From: CAVPGP01 sp963704025
GTDB taxonomy: Bacteria; Actinomycetota; Thermoleophilia; Gaiellales; Gaiellaceae
NCBI GenBank assembly: GCA_963704025.1
Contig: CAVPGP010000005.1
Coordinates: 1-64,000 of the forward strand
Length of the DNA stretch: 64,000 nt
Direction: 5' to 3'
Of this stretch, positions 35,513-43,542 are shown piece by piece. The notes below the pieces were generated by a model. The model saw nothing but the letters and a program-made list of their open reading frames with translations. It did no database searches and had not been told where the DNA came from. Position numbers and translations under genes: made by a program. The stretch's first letter is position 1. Every line of letters begins with the position of its first letter.

Positions 35513-36223
35513 TCAGGCCGGATTCCGCCTGCGACACTCGTAGAGGGCGATCGCCCCCGCCGCGGCGACGTTCAGCGACTCGGACCCGATGGGGATGTGC
35601 GCGACGTCGTCGCAGGCGGCGACCACCTCGTCCGGCAGCCCCTCGCGCTCCGCGCCGAGGACGAACGTCGTCGCAGGCCCGAGCTCGAGCTCCGCCAGCG
35701 GCGTCCCCACTCGCGCGACGAGCGCGACGCGCCGGCCTGGCGCGTCGTCGAAGGACACCACCGGGACGCGGAAGATCGCGCCCATCGAGGCGCGCACCGC
35801 CTTCGGCCCGGTCGGGTCGGCGCAGCCCTCCGAGAGCGCGACGAACGCCCCGAAGGCGTCCGCGGTGCGCAGCAGGGCGCCGACGTTGCCCGGATCGGCC
35901 ACGTGCCAGAGCGCGATCCCGAGCGGCCGCGCCTCGAACGCCGGCAGGTCCTCCTTGCGGTAGACGCCGATCGCGCGCGCCGGGTGCGGCAGCGTCGACA
36001 CACCGGCGAGCAGCTCTGGCGAGACGTTCTCGCCCGCGACGAGCAGATCGACCGGCTCGGCCGTCGCGGCCTCGACGAGGTCTTCGCCCTCGACCGCAAA
36101 GAGCCCGAGCTTGTCCCGCCAGCGGCGGGACTCGAGCTTCCGCACGAGCTTCAGGCGCTCGTTCGACGCGGACGTAATCAAGTGGCTCGACCGGCCCTCT
36201 CCTCCGGGCTTTTCGCCCGCCAT
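35513..36223 (-). CDS. TrmH/SpoU-family RNA methyltransferase
   Basis: 236 residues from ATG at 36223 (GTG at 36226 immediately precedes). SPOUT methyltransferase: N-terminal LITSASNERLKLVRKLESR and FAVEGEDLVEAA, motif 1 DPGNVGALLRTADAFG, motif 2 FVLGAEREGLPDEV, motif 3 IPIGSESLNVAAAGAIALYE. Its place between rplT and pheS is the conserved position of this rRNA methyltransferase in many bacteria. Its start codon lies inside copy 1 of the 87-nt structured repeat. Confidence 0.9.
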   Translation of the reverse strand: MAGEKPGGEGRSSHLITSASNERLKLVRKLESRRWRDKLGLFAVEGEDLVEAATAEPVDLLVAGENVSPELLAGVSTLPHPARAIGVYRKEDLPAFEARPLGIALWHVADPGNVGALLRTADAFGAFVALSEGCADPTGPKAVRASMGAIFRVPVVSFDDAPGRRVALVARVGTPLAELELGPATTFVLGAEREGLPDEVVAACDDVAHIPIGSESLNVAAAGAIALYECRRRNPA

Positions 36224-36305
36224 CACAGGTCGCGCTGCGGCGTCCTCAGTCGCGCCGGTAGCGGTCGCTGCCGGCGCTCCCTGCGTCCTTGCACCGCTCG
36301 GTGCT
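36219..36305 (+). repeat. 87-nt structured repeat, copy 1
   Basis: Matches 36763-36849 on the opposite strand over its full 87 nt without gaps. The outer blocks are nearly identical: 36219-36228 8/10, 36229-36253 24/25, 36275-36305 29/31. The central 21 nt (36254-36274) differ strongly yet still form a hairpin. The stem pairs 36252-36262 with 36267-36277 and has a GGUC loop. A second hairpin is GCACCG-CT-CGGTGC (36291-36304). The orientation given is the one in which the changes remain G-U pairs. Confidence 0.75.
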
Positions 36306-36346
36306 GACGGCCGAAAAGCGCGGCAAGAGGACCGGCCGAACCACCA

Positions 36347-36721
36347 CTACGCCGCGGCGGTCGACTTCTCGAGCGCGGCCTTCGCCTGGCCGGCGATCGC
36401 CTTGAAGGCGGCCGGGTCGCTGACCGCGATCTCGGCGAGCACCTTGCGGTCGAGCTCGATCCCGGCCTCGCGGAGGCCGTGCATGAACTGGTTGTACGAG
36501 AGCCCCTCCCCGCGCGCCGCGGCGTTGATCCGCTGGATCCAGAGCCGGCGGAACGTCCGCTTCTTGTTCTTGCGGTCGCGGTAGGCGTAGACGAGCGAGT
36601 GCTCGACCTGCTCCTTCGCGTACTTGTAGTTCGACTTCTTGAGGCCCCAGTAGCCCTTGGCCTGCTCGAGGACCTTGCGGCGCTTCTTGCGCGCGTGAAC
36701 GGAGCGCTTGACGCGTGGCAT
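36347..36721 (-). CDS. rplT: 50S ribosomal protein L20
   Basis: 124 residues from ATG at 36721 (MPRVKRSVHARKKRRKVLEQ). Conserved L20 features: a basic N-terminal arm, KGYWGLKKSNYKYAKEQVEHSL, RKNKKRTFRRLWIQRINAAAR, and GLSYNQFMHGL. It binds 23S rRNA early in 50S assembly and in other bacteria represses the infC-rpmI-rplT operon. Unusually, it is separated from rpmI by 163 bp and is flanked on both sides by inverted copies of an 87-nt structured repeat. Confidence 0.97.
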   Translation of the reverse strand: MPRVKRSVHARKKRRKVLEQAKGYWGLKKSNYKYAKEQVEHSLVYAYRDRKNKKRTFRRLWIQRINAAARGEGLSYNQFMHGLREAGIELDRKVLAEIAVSDPAAFKAIAGQAKAALEKSTAAA

Positions 36722-36762
36722 TAGTGGTCCTCCTGGTGACGCTGGTGGATGCAAGCGTCGCG

Positions 36763-36849
36763 AGCACCAAGCGATGCAAGGACGCAGGGAGCGTCGATAG
36801 CGGGGCCTATCGATGCGACCGAGGACGCCGCAGCGCGACGTGTGATCGC
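36763..36849 (-). repeat. 87-nt structured repeat, copy 2
   Basis: Inverted partner of 36219-36305, in the rpmI-rplT gap and in sense orientation in the operon transcript. The central hairpin keeps its pairs although the sequence changed: C-G to U-A at the pair equivalent to 36255:36274, G-C to A-U at 36258:36271, and U-G to U-A at 36259:36270, with one A-C mismatch. The second hairpin becomes GCATCG-CT-TGGTGC with two G-U pairs. This pattern suggests selection on RNA structure. Confidence 0.75.
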
Positions 36850-36884
36850 GGCGGTTGCCCCGCCAAGTGTTGCCGGGAGGGCCA

Positions 36885-37082
36885 CTAACGCCTCCCCAGC
36901 AGCTTCAGGACGGTCTCGCGGTTCGCCTTCGCGACAGGCTCAGCCTGCCTGAACCCCCGCTTTTCCTTCGCGGACTTCTTCTCCAGCTTGTGGCTCTTCC
37001 CCGCCCGCCGACGCAGCAACTTGCCCGTCCCGGTCACCTTGAACCGCTTCTTCGCGCTCGAGTGTCTCTTCACTTTTGGCAT
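36885..37082 (-). CDS. rpmI: 50S ribosomal protein L35
   Basis: 65 residues (MPKVKRHSSAKKRFKVTGTG, LLRRRAGKSHKLEKKS), a full-length L35. The ribosome site (CAGGAG) precedes the ATG. The 5' two thirds of the gene are overlapped, in another frame, by the open end of infC. Confidence 0.96.
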   Translation of the reverse strand: MPKVKRHSSAKKRFKVTGTGKLLRRRAGKSHKLEKKSAKEKRGFRQAEPVAKANRETVLKLLGRR

Positions 37083-37629
37083 CGTCTCTTTGTACTCCTG
37101 CGTTCTTCGTCGGGCCGAGCATCATCGTCATGTTCCGACCCTCGAGCAGCGGCTGCTGCTCGATCTGCCCGATGTCCTTGACGTCCTCCGCGAGGCGCAT
37201 CAGCAGATCGCGGCCGCGGTCGGCGTGGTCGCGTTCCCGGCCCCTGAACATGATCGTCACCTTCACCTTGGCGCGCTGGTTCAGGAACCGGACGACATGG
37301 CCCTTCTTTGTCTCGTAGTCGTGGATTCCGATCTTCGGGCGGAGCTTGATCTCCTTGACGTGGATCTGAACCTGGTGCTTCCGGGCGAGCTTGGCCTTCT
37401 GCTCCTGCTCGTACCGGTACTTGCCGTAGTCCATCACCCGCGCCACAGGCGGATCCGCGGTCGCGGCCACCTCGACCAGATCGAGGTTCTTCCCGTAGGC
37501 GTACTCGCGGGCCTCGTCTGTCGTCTTGATCCCGAGCTGCGCGCCGTCCTGATCGATCAGGCGGACACGCGGCACGCGAATGGCGTCGTTGATCCGTGTC
37601 TGCGGGAGTTGCGGCCGCTCGTCGCGAAT
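36940..37629 (-). CDS. infC: Translation initiation factor IF-3 (with reading frame running into rpmI)
   Basis: IF-3 keeps the 30S subunit free and checks initiator tRNA. N-domain: TRINDAIRVPRVRLIDQDG and AYGKNLDLVEVAATADPPV. Linker and C-domain: ARVMDYGKYRYEQEQKAKL, EIKLRPKIGIHDYETK, ITIMFRGRE-like TIMFRGRERDHADRG, ending QPLLEGRNMTMMLGPTK, where IF-3 normally stops. Here the frame stays open ~55 more codons through rpmI to TGA at 36940. Either a stop was lost to an indel or a long overlap is real. The start is uncertain: ATT at 37629 (ATT starts are known for infC) gives the usual N-terminus; a TTG lies further upstream. Confidence 0.85.
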   Translation of the reverse strand: MRDERPQLPQTRINDAIRVPRVRLIDQDGAQLGIKTTDEAREYAYGKNLDLVEVAATADPPVARVMDYGKYRYEQEQKAKLARKHQVQIHVKEIKLRPKIGIHDYETKKGHVVRFLNQRAKVKVTIMFRGRERDHADRGRDLLMRLAEDVKDIGQIEQQPLLEGRNMTMMLGPTKNAGVQRDDAKSEETLEREEAVQGDRDGQVAASAGGEEPQAGEEVREGKAGVQAG

Positions 37630-37688
37630 GACCCTCCGCGGCCTCAAAGGCTTTTCACCAAGCTCGCTTGTTCCTTTCTCGAAACGAC

Positions 37689-37708
37689 AAAACCGCTGCA
37701 AGCAGCGG
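37689..37708 (-). terminator. Intrinsic terminator/attenuator between thrS and infC
   Basis: On the minus strand CCGCTGC-TT-GCAGCGG (37693-37708) is followed directly by TTTT (37689-37692), a textbook intrinsic terminator. It lies upstream of infC, downstream of other pairable segments (37721-37730 with 37734-37742; a CTCC/GGAG-rich hairpin near 37743-37770). It could end thrS transcripts or serve as the attenuator of the infC-rpmI-rplT operon, as in L20-leader systems. Confidence 0.6.
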
Positions 37709-37795
37709 CATCCGTTCTCAGGTCAACCGGCTCGGTTGAACCTCCGGAGGCCGTCAGGCCGGGAGGTGAGGCTGGATACTCGCCTACTTGCAGAC

Positions 37796-39688
37796 CTAGA
37801 GCGTAGCAAGCTTCCCGAGGAATTCATCCAGGCTCGCCTGGAACTGCTCGCCGCCGCGCTCCCGGATCGCGAGCGACTCCTCGCTCTCGCGGTCCCCGTA
37901 GACGATCGTGAACGGGATCTTCTCCACCTCGGCGTTGCGGATCCGCTTGCCGACCGTCTCGTCCGAGTCGTCGAGCTCCGCGCGGACGCCCGCCTCCTTC
38001 AGCTTCTCGACGAGCGCGGCCGCCGCCTCGCGGTGACCCTCGCCGACCGGCACGACGCGCACCTGCACCGGGGAGAGCCAGCATGGGAAGGCCCCGCCGT
38101 AGTGCTCGATCAGGATGCCGATGAAGCGCTCGAGCGAGCCGAGCAGCGCCCGGTGGATGACGACCGGAGGATGCTCGGTGTTGTCCGGGCCGACGTAGGT
38201 GAGGCCGAAGCGCACGGGCATCTGGTAGTCGAGCTGGATCGTTCCCATCTGCCACGACCTGCCGAGTGAGTCGGACATGTGCAGGTCGATCTTCGGGCCG
38301 TAGAAGGTGCCCTCGCCCTCGCTGATCACGTACTCCATCTCGTGCCGCTTGAGCGCGCTTTCGAGCGCGCCCTCGGCGACGTCCCACTGCTCGTCCGTGC
38401 CGAGGCGCTTCTCGGGGCGGGTCGACAGCTCGGCGTGCGGGACGAGCCCGAAGAGGTCGTAGAGGTACTTGACGTAGTCGATCATCTGATCGATCTCGCC
38501 CTGGATCTGGTCGTCCGAGCAGAAGATGTGGGCGTCGTCCTGCGTGATGTGCTTCACCCGGAGGAGACCGTGCAGCGTCCCGCCGCGCTCGTCGCGGTGC
38601 AGGGTCGAGGCCTCGGCGAAGCGCAGCGGCAGCTCCTTGTAGCTCCGCATGCGCGAGCCGAAGAGGAGCATGTGGCCGGGGCAGTTCATCGGCTTCAGCG
38701 CGAGGCGCTTCTCGCCCTCCTCGTGGCTCTGCACCCAGAAGATGTTCTCCTCGTAGTTCTGCAGGTGTCCCGACGTCCGGTAGGTCTCCTCGTCGTAGAG
38801 GAGCGGCGTCTTCACCTCGGAGTAGCCGCGCTTTGCGTTCTCGCGGCGGCGCAGGTCCTCCAGCGAGTTCCAGATCACCATGCCCTTCGGGTGCCAGAAC
38901 GGCGAGCCCGGCGAGTGGTCGGAGAGGTGGAAGAGGTCGAGCTGCCGCCCCAGCCGGCGATGGTCGCGGCGGCGTGCCTCGTCGAGCAGGCGCAGGTACT
39001 CGTCCAGATCGTCCTGCGAGTAGAAGGCCGTGCCGTAGATCCGGGTCAGCTGCTTGTTCTTCTCGTCCCCACGCCAGTACGCCCCGGCGAGCCCGGTCAG
39101 CTTGACCGCCTTGATCGGCTTCGAGTTCTGCAGGTGCGGGCCGCGGCAGAGGTCGGTGAAGTCGCCCTGCGAGTAGAGGGAGATCTGCCCGTCGGCCGTG
39201 TCGACGAGCTCGAGCTTGTACGGCTCGCCCTCCGCCTCGAAGCGCCTGCGGGCCTCCTCCGCGGTCACTTCGGAGCGCTCCCAGGCGCGGCCCTCGTCGA
39301 GCTCCTTCTGGATCTCGGCCTCGATCCGCTCGAGTTCCTCCTCGGCGATCGGCTCGGGGAACTCGAAGTCGTAGTAGAAGCCGTTCTCGATCGGCGGCCC
39401 GATCGCGATCTTCACGCCCGGGTAGAGGCGGCGGACGGCCTCGGCCAGCAGGTGCGCAGTCGAGTGGCGCAGCACGGCCAGGGCGTCCGGATCGTCCTTG
39501 TCGCGCGTGGTGAGGATCTGGATCTCCTGCCCGTCGTCGAGCGGCAGGCGGAGGTCCCGGACGCTGCCGTTCGAGCGGACCAGCACGGCCTGCTCGGCGA
39601 GCCTCGGCCCGATCGCGCGCGCGGCGTCGAGGCCGGTGGCGCCGTCGGGGAGCGCGAGCTCGGTCCGGTCGGGAAGGATGACCTTCAC
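37796..39688 (-). CDS. thrS: Threonyl-tRNA synthetase
   Basis: 630 residues. TGS domain (1-60: MKVILPDRTELALPDGATGL), editing/SAD domain with HSTAHLLAEAVRRLY (~75) and DLCRGPH, class II core with motif 1 (HPKGMVIWNSLEDLRR), the zinc-site MNCPGHMLLFGS (~333), motif 2 (RFAEASTLHRDERGGTLHGL) and motif 3 (HRALLGSLERFIGILIEHY), then the anticodon domain (PVQVRVVPVGEGH). Complete. First gene of the translation cluster; no T-box motif was found in the 145 bp upstream. Confidence 0.96.
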   Translation of the reverse strand: MKVILPDRTELALPDGATGLDAARAIGPRLAEQAVLVRSNGSVRDLRLPLDDGQEIQILTTRDKDDPDALAVLRHSTAHLLAEAVRRLYPGVKIAIGPPIENGFYYDFEFPEPIAEEELERIEAEIQKELDEGRAWERSEVTAEEARRRFEAEGEPYKLELVDTADGQISLYSQGDFTDLCRGPHLQNSKPIKAVKLTGLAGAYWRGDEKNKQLTRIYGTAFYSQDDLDEYLRLLDEARRRDHRRLGRQLDLFHLSDHSPGSPFWHPKGMVIWNSLEDLRRRENAKRGYSEVKTPLLYDEETYRTSGHLQNYEENIFWVQSHEEGEKRLALKPMNCPGHMLLFGSRMRSYKELPLRFAEASTLHRDERGGTLHGLLRVKHITQDDAHIFCSDDQIQGEIDQMIDYVKYLYDLFGLVPHAELSTRPEKRLGTDEQWDVAEGALESALKRHEMEYVISEGEGTFYGPKIDLHMSDSLGRSWQMGTIQLDYQMPVRFGLTYVGPDNTEHPPVVIHRALLGSLERFIGILIEHYGGAFPCWLSPVQVRVVPVGEGHREAAAALVEKLKEAGVRAELDDSDETVGKRIRNAEVEKIPFTIVYGDRESEESLAIRERGGEQFQASLDEFLGKLATL

Positions 39689-39833
39689 GGGCGAGGAGGA
39701 TAGTGGGGGGGAAAGGCGTGCAACGGGGACGTGCCGGCGCCTGCGCGAAGGAGCGCTACAGGCGCGACGCTGTGTCCCGGAACATCACCGTCCCAGGGTA
39801 CCAATCGCCCCCTGGGAGTGCTAGAAGCGGCCA

Positions 39834-41216
39834 ATGTCGCCCACCCGGATCTCGCCTGCCGGAATGTCGCCCGTTCGCTGGGCACCCCTGCTTCTGCTCC
39901 TCCCGATTGCCGTCGTCGTGCTCCTGCGGGGCCGACCGCACCTCGACGAGTCGTGGGAGAGCCATCCGGCCCATTTCTGGCTGGTGCTCGTTGCAGCTTC
40001 GCTGTGCGTGGCGCTCGGCTACGGCATCTGGGACGCCGCGCGCCGGCGCCGCGACGCCCGGCTGCTCTTCGTCTCGCTCGCGTTCATCGCAAGCTCGGGC
40101 TTCCTCGGGCTGCACGCGCTGGCCACGCCTGGTGTCCTGATCGGCAAGAACCCGGGCTTCGAGCTGGCGACGCCGGTCGGCCTCGTGGTGGCCGCCGCAT
40201 TCGCGGCGGTGTCGTCGCTCGAGCTGCCCCAGAGCACGGTCCGGCTCGCCCCGTGGCTGCTCGGCTCGCTCGCGACGGTGCTCCTCGCCTGGGGTGTCGT
40301 CTCGATCGCCGAGCTCCCGCCGCTCGACTCGCCGCTCGCGACGGAGCAGCTCGACGGCTGGCAGGTGGGGCTGGCGGCGGCCGGCGTCGTCCTCTACGCG
40401 GCGGCGGCGATCGGCTACCTCCGACTCTGGCGGCGGCGCAGGCAGCAGTTCGTGCTCGCGGTCGCGCTCGGCTTTGCCCTGCTCGCCGAGGCGATGCTCG
40501 TGATCGTCTGGGCCCAGAACTGGCGCTTCTCGTGGTGGGAGTGGCACCTGCTGATGCTGACTGCGTTCGCCATCGTGGCCCTCGCGGCACGGGTGGAGTG
40601 GCACGAGGAGCGGTTCAGCGCGCTCTACCTCGAAGGGACGTTCGCAGGCGCTCGCGACGTGTCGGTGCTGCTCGCCGACCTCAGCGGCTTCACGTCGTTC
40701 TCCGAGCGGCACGGCCCGGCCGAGGTGACCGCGATGCTGAACGCCTACTTCGAGGCCGTGATCCCGCGGATGGAGGAGGCTCGCGGCGAGGTTCACCAGA
40801 TCGTCGGCGACGAGCTGATGGTGATCTTCAACAAACAGGGCGACACGCCGGACCATCCTGAGCGTGCCGCGCGGGCGGCGCTGACGCTGCTGGCGGAGGC
40901 GGAGCGGGTCGCGCAGCCGGGCTGGCCCGGCTTCCGCGTGGGCGTCAACTCCGGCGAGGTCGTCGCCGCCGTCGTCGGCGGCAGCCGAGGGCACCGCAAG
41001 CACGGCGTCGTCGGCGACGCCGTCAACCTGACCGCTCGGCTCGAGGCGGCGGCGCCGGTCGGGGGCGTGCTCGTCGGCGAGGAGACGTTCCGCCGGCTGC
41101 CGCCCGGCGCGCTGACGGAACGGCTGCCCCCGCTCGCGGTGAAGGGCAAGGCCCAGCCGGTCGAGGCATATCTCCTGCGCTCGCTGGGTACTGCCGGCGC
41201 CGTCGAGCCCGACTAG
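39834..41216 (+). CDS. Membrane-bound class III adenylate/guanylate cyclase
   Basis: 460 residues. About seven hydrophobic helices (residues ~12-255) form an integral sensor module, followed by a class III cyclase domain (~275-450). Both metal aspartates are visible (VLLADLSGFTSFSE and HQIVGDELMVIFN), as is the transition-state region HGVVGDAVNLTARLEA with Asn and Arg. The adenine-selecting position suggests an adenylate cyclase but is not decisive. Monocistronic; divergent from thrS, 145 bp apart. Confidence 0.88.
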   Translation: MSPTRISPAGMSPVRWAPLLLLLPIAVVVLLRGRPHLDESWESHPAHFWLVLVAASLCVALGYGIWDAARRRRDARLLFVSLAFIASSGFLGLHALATPGVLIGKNPGFELATPVGLVVAAAFAAVSSLELPQSTVRLAPWLLGSLATVLLAWGVVSIAELPPLDSPLATEQLDGWQVGLAAAGVVLYAAAAIGYLRLWRRRRQQFVLAVALGFALLAEAMLVIVWAQNWRFSWWEWHLLMLTAFAIVALAARVEWHEERFSALYLEGTFAGARDVSVLLADLSGFTSFSERHGPAEVTAMLNAYFEAVIPRMEEARGEVHQIVGDELMVIFNKQGDTPDHPERAARAALTLLAEAERVAQPGWPGFRVGVNSGEVVAAVVGGSRGHRKHGVVGDAVNLTARLEAAAPVGGVLVGEETFRRLPPGALTERLPPLAVKGKAQPVEAYLLRSLGTAGAVEPD

Positions 41217-41298
41217 ACAGCTAGCTCGGGGAATCCACGGAGGCGACGTCAGCGAAGCCGCTGACGGCCCGTAGGCGTCCAAGCGAGATCCTTTGGGC

Positions 41299-42675
41299 AT
41301 GCGACGGCTCCTCGTCGTCGGCGCGCTCGCCCTTCTCGCGGCTCCGGTAGCGACACCGACGCCTGGACTCGCCCTGAGGCCGTGCAGCGTCGCCGCCGTC
41401 GTGGCCCGGTGCGGGACGATCTCGCTGCCCGAGGACCACGCGCGTCCCGGCGGCAAGCGGATCTCCGTCGGCCTCGCCGTCATCACCGCGCGGCGACACG
41501 TGGCGGGCCGGGCCCCCCTTGTCGTCTTCGCGGGCGGACCGGGCGGCTCGGCGATCGCGGCTGCCGGCTGGAGCGACGGCGTGTTCCGTGCGACGAACCG
41601 TGACCTCGTCCTGGTCGACCAGCGCGGCGTTGGGCGCTCGTCGCCGCTCGTCTGTCCGAAACCCCCGAAGGAGGCGACGATCGAGGACCTGCCCCGCCTC
41701 GCGCGCTCGTGCATCGCCGGGCTGAAGCGCGATCCGCGGCTCCTCACGACCGACCAGTTCGTCGACGACGTCGACGCCGTACGGGCGGCGCTCGGGTATC
41801 CGAAAGTCGTCCTCTACGGCGGCTCGTACGGCGCGGCAGCAGTCCAGGTATACGTCTCGCGCCACGGGCGCCGCGTCGAGGCGGCGGTCGTCGACGGCGG
41901 CACGTCGCTGGATGTCCCGATCTTCGAGCGCTACTACGCGAACGGCCAGCGCGCGCTCGAGGCTCTCGCTGCACGCTGCAAGGCTCGGCCCGCGTGCGCG
42001 TCGGCGTTCCCGGACGTGGTGGGCGACGTCAGGTCGACGCTCTCCCGCCTCCGAGCCGCTCCGGCAACCGTGGGTGGGCAGCGGGTGGACGCGGAGGCCG
42101 CCGCGACCGCGTTCCAGCAACTGACGCGGACCCCTGAGGGAAACGCGGCGCTCCCGCGGACGGCGCATGCGGCGGCCCGCGGCGACCTCGGCCAACTCAC
42201 CCGCGTCGTCGCGCAGATCGAGGCGGACGCGGTCGCGGCGGGACGGCTCGTCATGTACTGGTCGATCACCTGCTCGGAGCCGTGGGCGAAGCTGCGGCCA
42301 TCGGCAGCCGCGGCGTCCGCGGCGGGGACGTACCTGGGGGAGGTGGCGGCACAGGACGTAAAGGTGAAAGGGATCGTCTGCCCACTGCTCGCGCGCACGC
42401 CGCCGCCCGACACCGCCGCCCCGCCGCGCAGCAGGGTGCCGGTGCTCGCGCTCGCTGGCGGCCAGGATCCGCAGGATCCCGAGGAGAACATCACGCCGCT
42501 CCGGCGAGCGATGCTGCGGACGACGATCGTCCGCGTGCCCGGTGCCGGCCACGGCGCCGTCCAGTACGGCTGCACGCGCAACGTGGTCGCCCGGTTCCTC
42601 GACTCGCACCGCGTCACGGCCGCGGACCGTGCGTGCGCGGCCCGCTATCTGCCTCTGCCGTTCCTCACGGGCTGA
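41299..42675 (+). CDS. Secreted alpha/beta hydrolase (tripeptidyl-aminopeptidase-like)
   Basis: 458 residues from ATG at 41299. A signal peptide (RRLLVVGALALLAAPVATP) precedes the hydrolase: oxyanion VVFAGGPGGSAIAAAG, LVLVDQRGVGRSSPLVC, nucleophile VLYGGSYGAAAVQ (serine ~175), acid LALAGGQDPQDPEENI, and histidine VPGAGHGAVQYGC. The C-terminus has the TAP-like domain and paired cysteines. Likely an exported proline-type peptidase or esterase. Its 3' end overlaps the convergent acetyltransferase gene by 11 bp. Confidence 0.85.
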   Translation: MRRLLVVGALALLAAPVATPTPGLALRPCSVAAVVARCGTISLPEDHARPGGKRISVGLAVITARRHVAGRAPLVVFAGGPGGSAIAAAGWSDGVFRATNRDLVLVDQRGVGRSSPLVCPKPPKEATIEDLPRLARSCIAGLKRDPRLLTTDQFVDDVDAVRAALGYPKVVLYGGSYGAAAVQVYVSRHGRRVEAAVVDGGTSLDVPIFERYYANGQRALEALAARCKARPACASAFPDVVGDVRSTLSRLRAAPATVGGQRVDAEAAATAFQQLTRTPEGNAALPRTAHAAARGDLGQLTRVVAQIEADAVAAGRLVMYWSITCSEPWAKLRPSAAAASAAGTYLGEVAAQDVKVKGIVCPLLARTPPPDTAAPPRSRVPVLALAGGQDPQDPEENITPLRRAMLRTTIVRVPGAGHGAVQYGCTRNVVARFLDSHRVTAADRACAARYLPLPFLTG

Positions 42676-43144
42676 CGCCGTCCCACTCCATCAGGAGCCA
42701 CGGCGCCGTGTGCCACTCGTCGAGCTCCTCGCGAACCTCGAGGTCGCGGAAACCGGCCCTGCGCCACCCTGCGATCGCGCGCTCGTTCCAGGTGTAGGGG
42801 TCGACCGTCAGCCGCCCCCACCCCTCCGCCTCGACGAGGTGCCGTGCAAGCGCCCGCGCCGCGTCGGGCCCGAGGCCGCGCCCGCGCGCGTCCGGGACGA
42901 GGAACATGTCGAGTCCCCCTCCGCTCTCGAGAGGCCCGGGCTCGTCCCACCACGACTGGAGGTACCCGACCGGCTCTCCGCCGGCCTCGACGATCCACCC
43001 CTCGACGTTCGTCCGGGCGAGATCCGCCAGCACCTCCTCACGGGTGAACGTCTCATCGTCCCAGTAGCGGCTGACCTCGGGGTCCAGGTGCCACGCGACG
43101 AGCAGATCGGCGTCGGCGTCCGTCGCGCGGCGGACGACAGTCAG
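42665..43144 (-). CDS. GNAT-family acetyltransferase (possible CTG start)
   Basis: 159 residues if started at CTG 43144, which overlaps the upstream TGA as CTGA and gives the normal GNAT opening (MTVVRRATDADADLLVAWH). The nearest canonical start, GTG at 43168, would add eight residues overlapping the neighbour. Motifs: LVAWHLDPEVSRYWDD, VGYLQSWWDEPGPLES, and the acetyl-CoA loop MFLVPDARGRGLGPDAARAL. It resembles AAC(6')-type aminoglycoside acetyltransferases and related RimJ-like enzymes, but the substrate is unknown. Second of three genes coupled by 4-bp overlaps. Confidence 0.8.
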   Translation of the reverse strand: MTVVRRATDADADLLVAWHLDPEVSRYWDDETFTREEVLADLARTNVEGWIVEAGGEPVGYLQSWWDEPGPLESGGGLDMFLVPDARGRGLGPDAARALARHLVEAEGWGRLTVDPYTWNERAIAGWRRAGFRDLEVREELDEWHTAPWLLMEWDGVSP

Positions 43145-43542
43145 TCGTCCCCGTACAGGAAGTCCCACATCACCGCCTCGGACCGCACGCCGCCGGCGCC
43201 CGCGTAGAGCGCGTTCGCCGCCTCGTTGTCGGCGTCCGTGAGGACGAAGCCCTCGGGGATGCCGCGCTCCCGGCAGATGCGCCTGAGCTCCGACATCAGC
43301 CGCGTCCCTACGCCCTGGCCACGACACGCCGCGTCGACCTCGATCTCGTAGACGAAGAAGATCGACGGGTCGCCGTGCCGTCGCGGCAGCTCGTAGCCGA
43401 ACACAAACCCGAGCGGGCGGTCGCCGTCGAGGGCGACGAGGAAGACGACATCGTCGTCGGCGAGCAGCGCGGTCTGCGGCTGGGCCGTCGCAAGCCGCTC
43501 GACGATCGCCTCGTCGCCGGGCCGGAGCCGGCGGACGATCAC
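43141..43542 (-). CDS. GNAT-family acetyltransferase (AAC(3)-I-like)
   Basis: 133 residues; GTG at 43542 overlaps the stop of the MmcQ-like gene (GTGA). Complete GNAT fold: MIVRRLRPGDEAIVERLA, PLGFVFGYELPRRHGDPSIF, acetyl-CoA loop VDAACRGQGVGTRLMSEL (R-G-Q-G-V-G), and TDADNEAANALYAGAGG. The overall pattern (FVYEIEV, GAGGVRSEAVMWDF) is like AAC(3)-I acetyltransferases. A resistance role cannot be claimed from sequence alone. Confidence 0.82.
   Translation of the reverse strand: MIVRRLRPGDEAIVERLATAQPQTALLADDDVVFLVALDGDRPLGFVFGYELPRRHGDPSIFFVYEIEVDAACRGQGVGTRLMSELRRICRERGIPEGFVLTDADNEAANALYAGAGGVRSEAVMWDFLYGDD

Noticed and set aside
39689..39833. T-box riboswitch upstream of thrS (also considered at pheS)
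   Set aside because: The conserved T-box antiterminator sequence and specifier-loop layout were not found.
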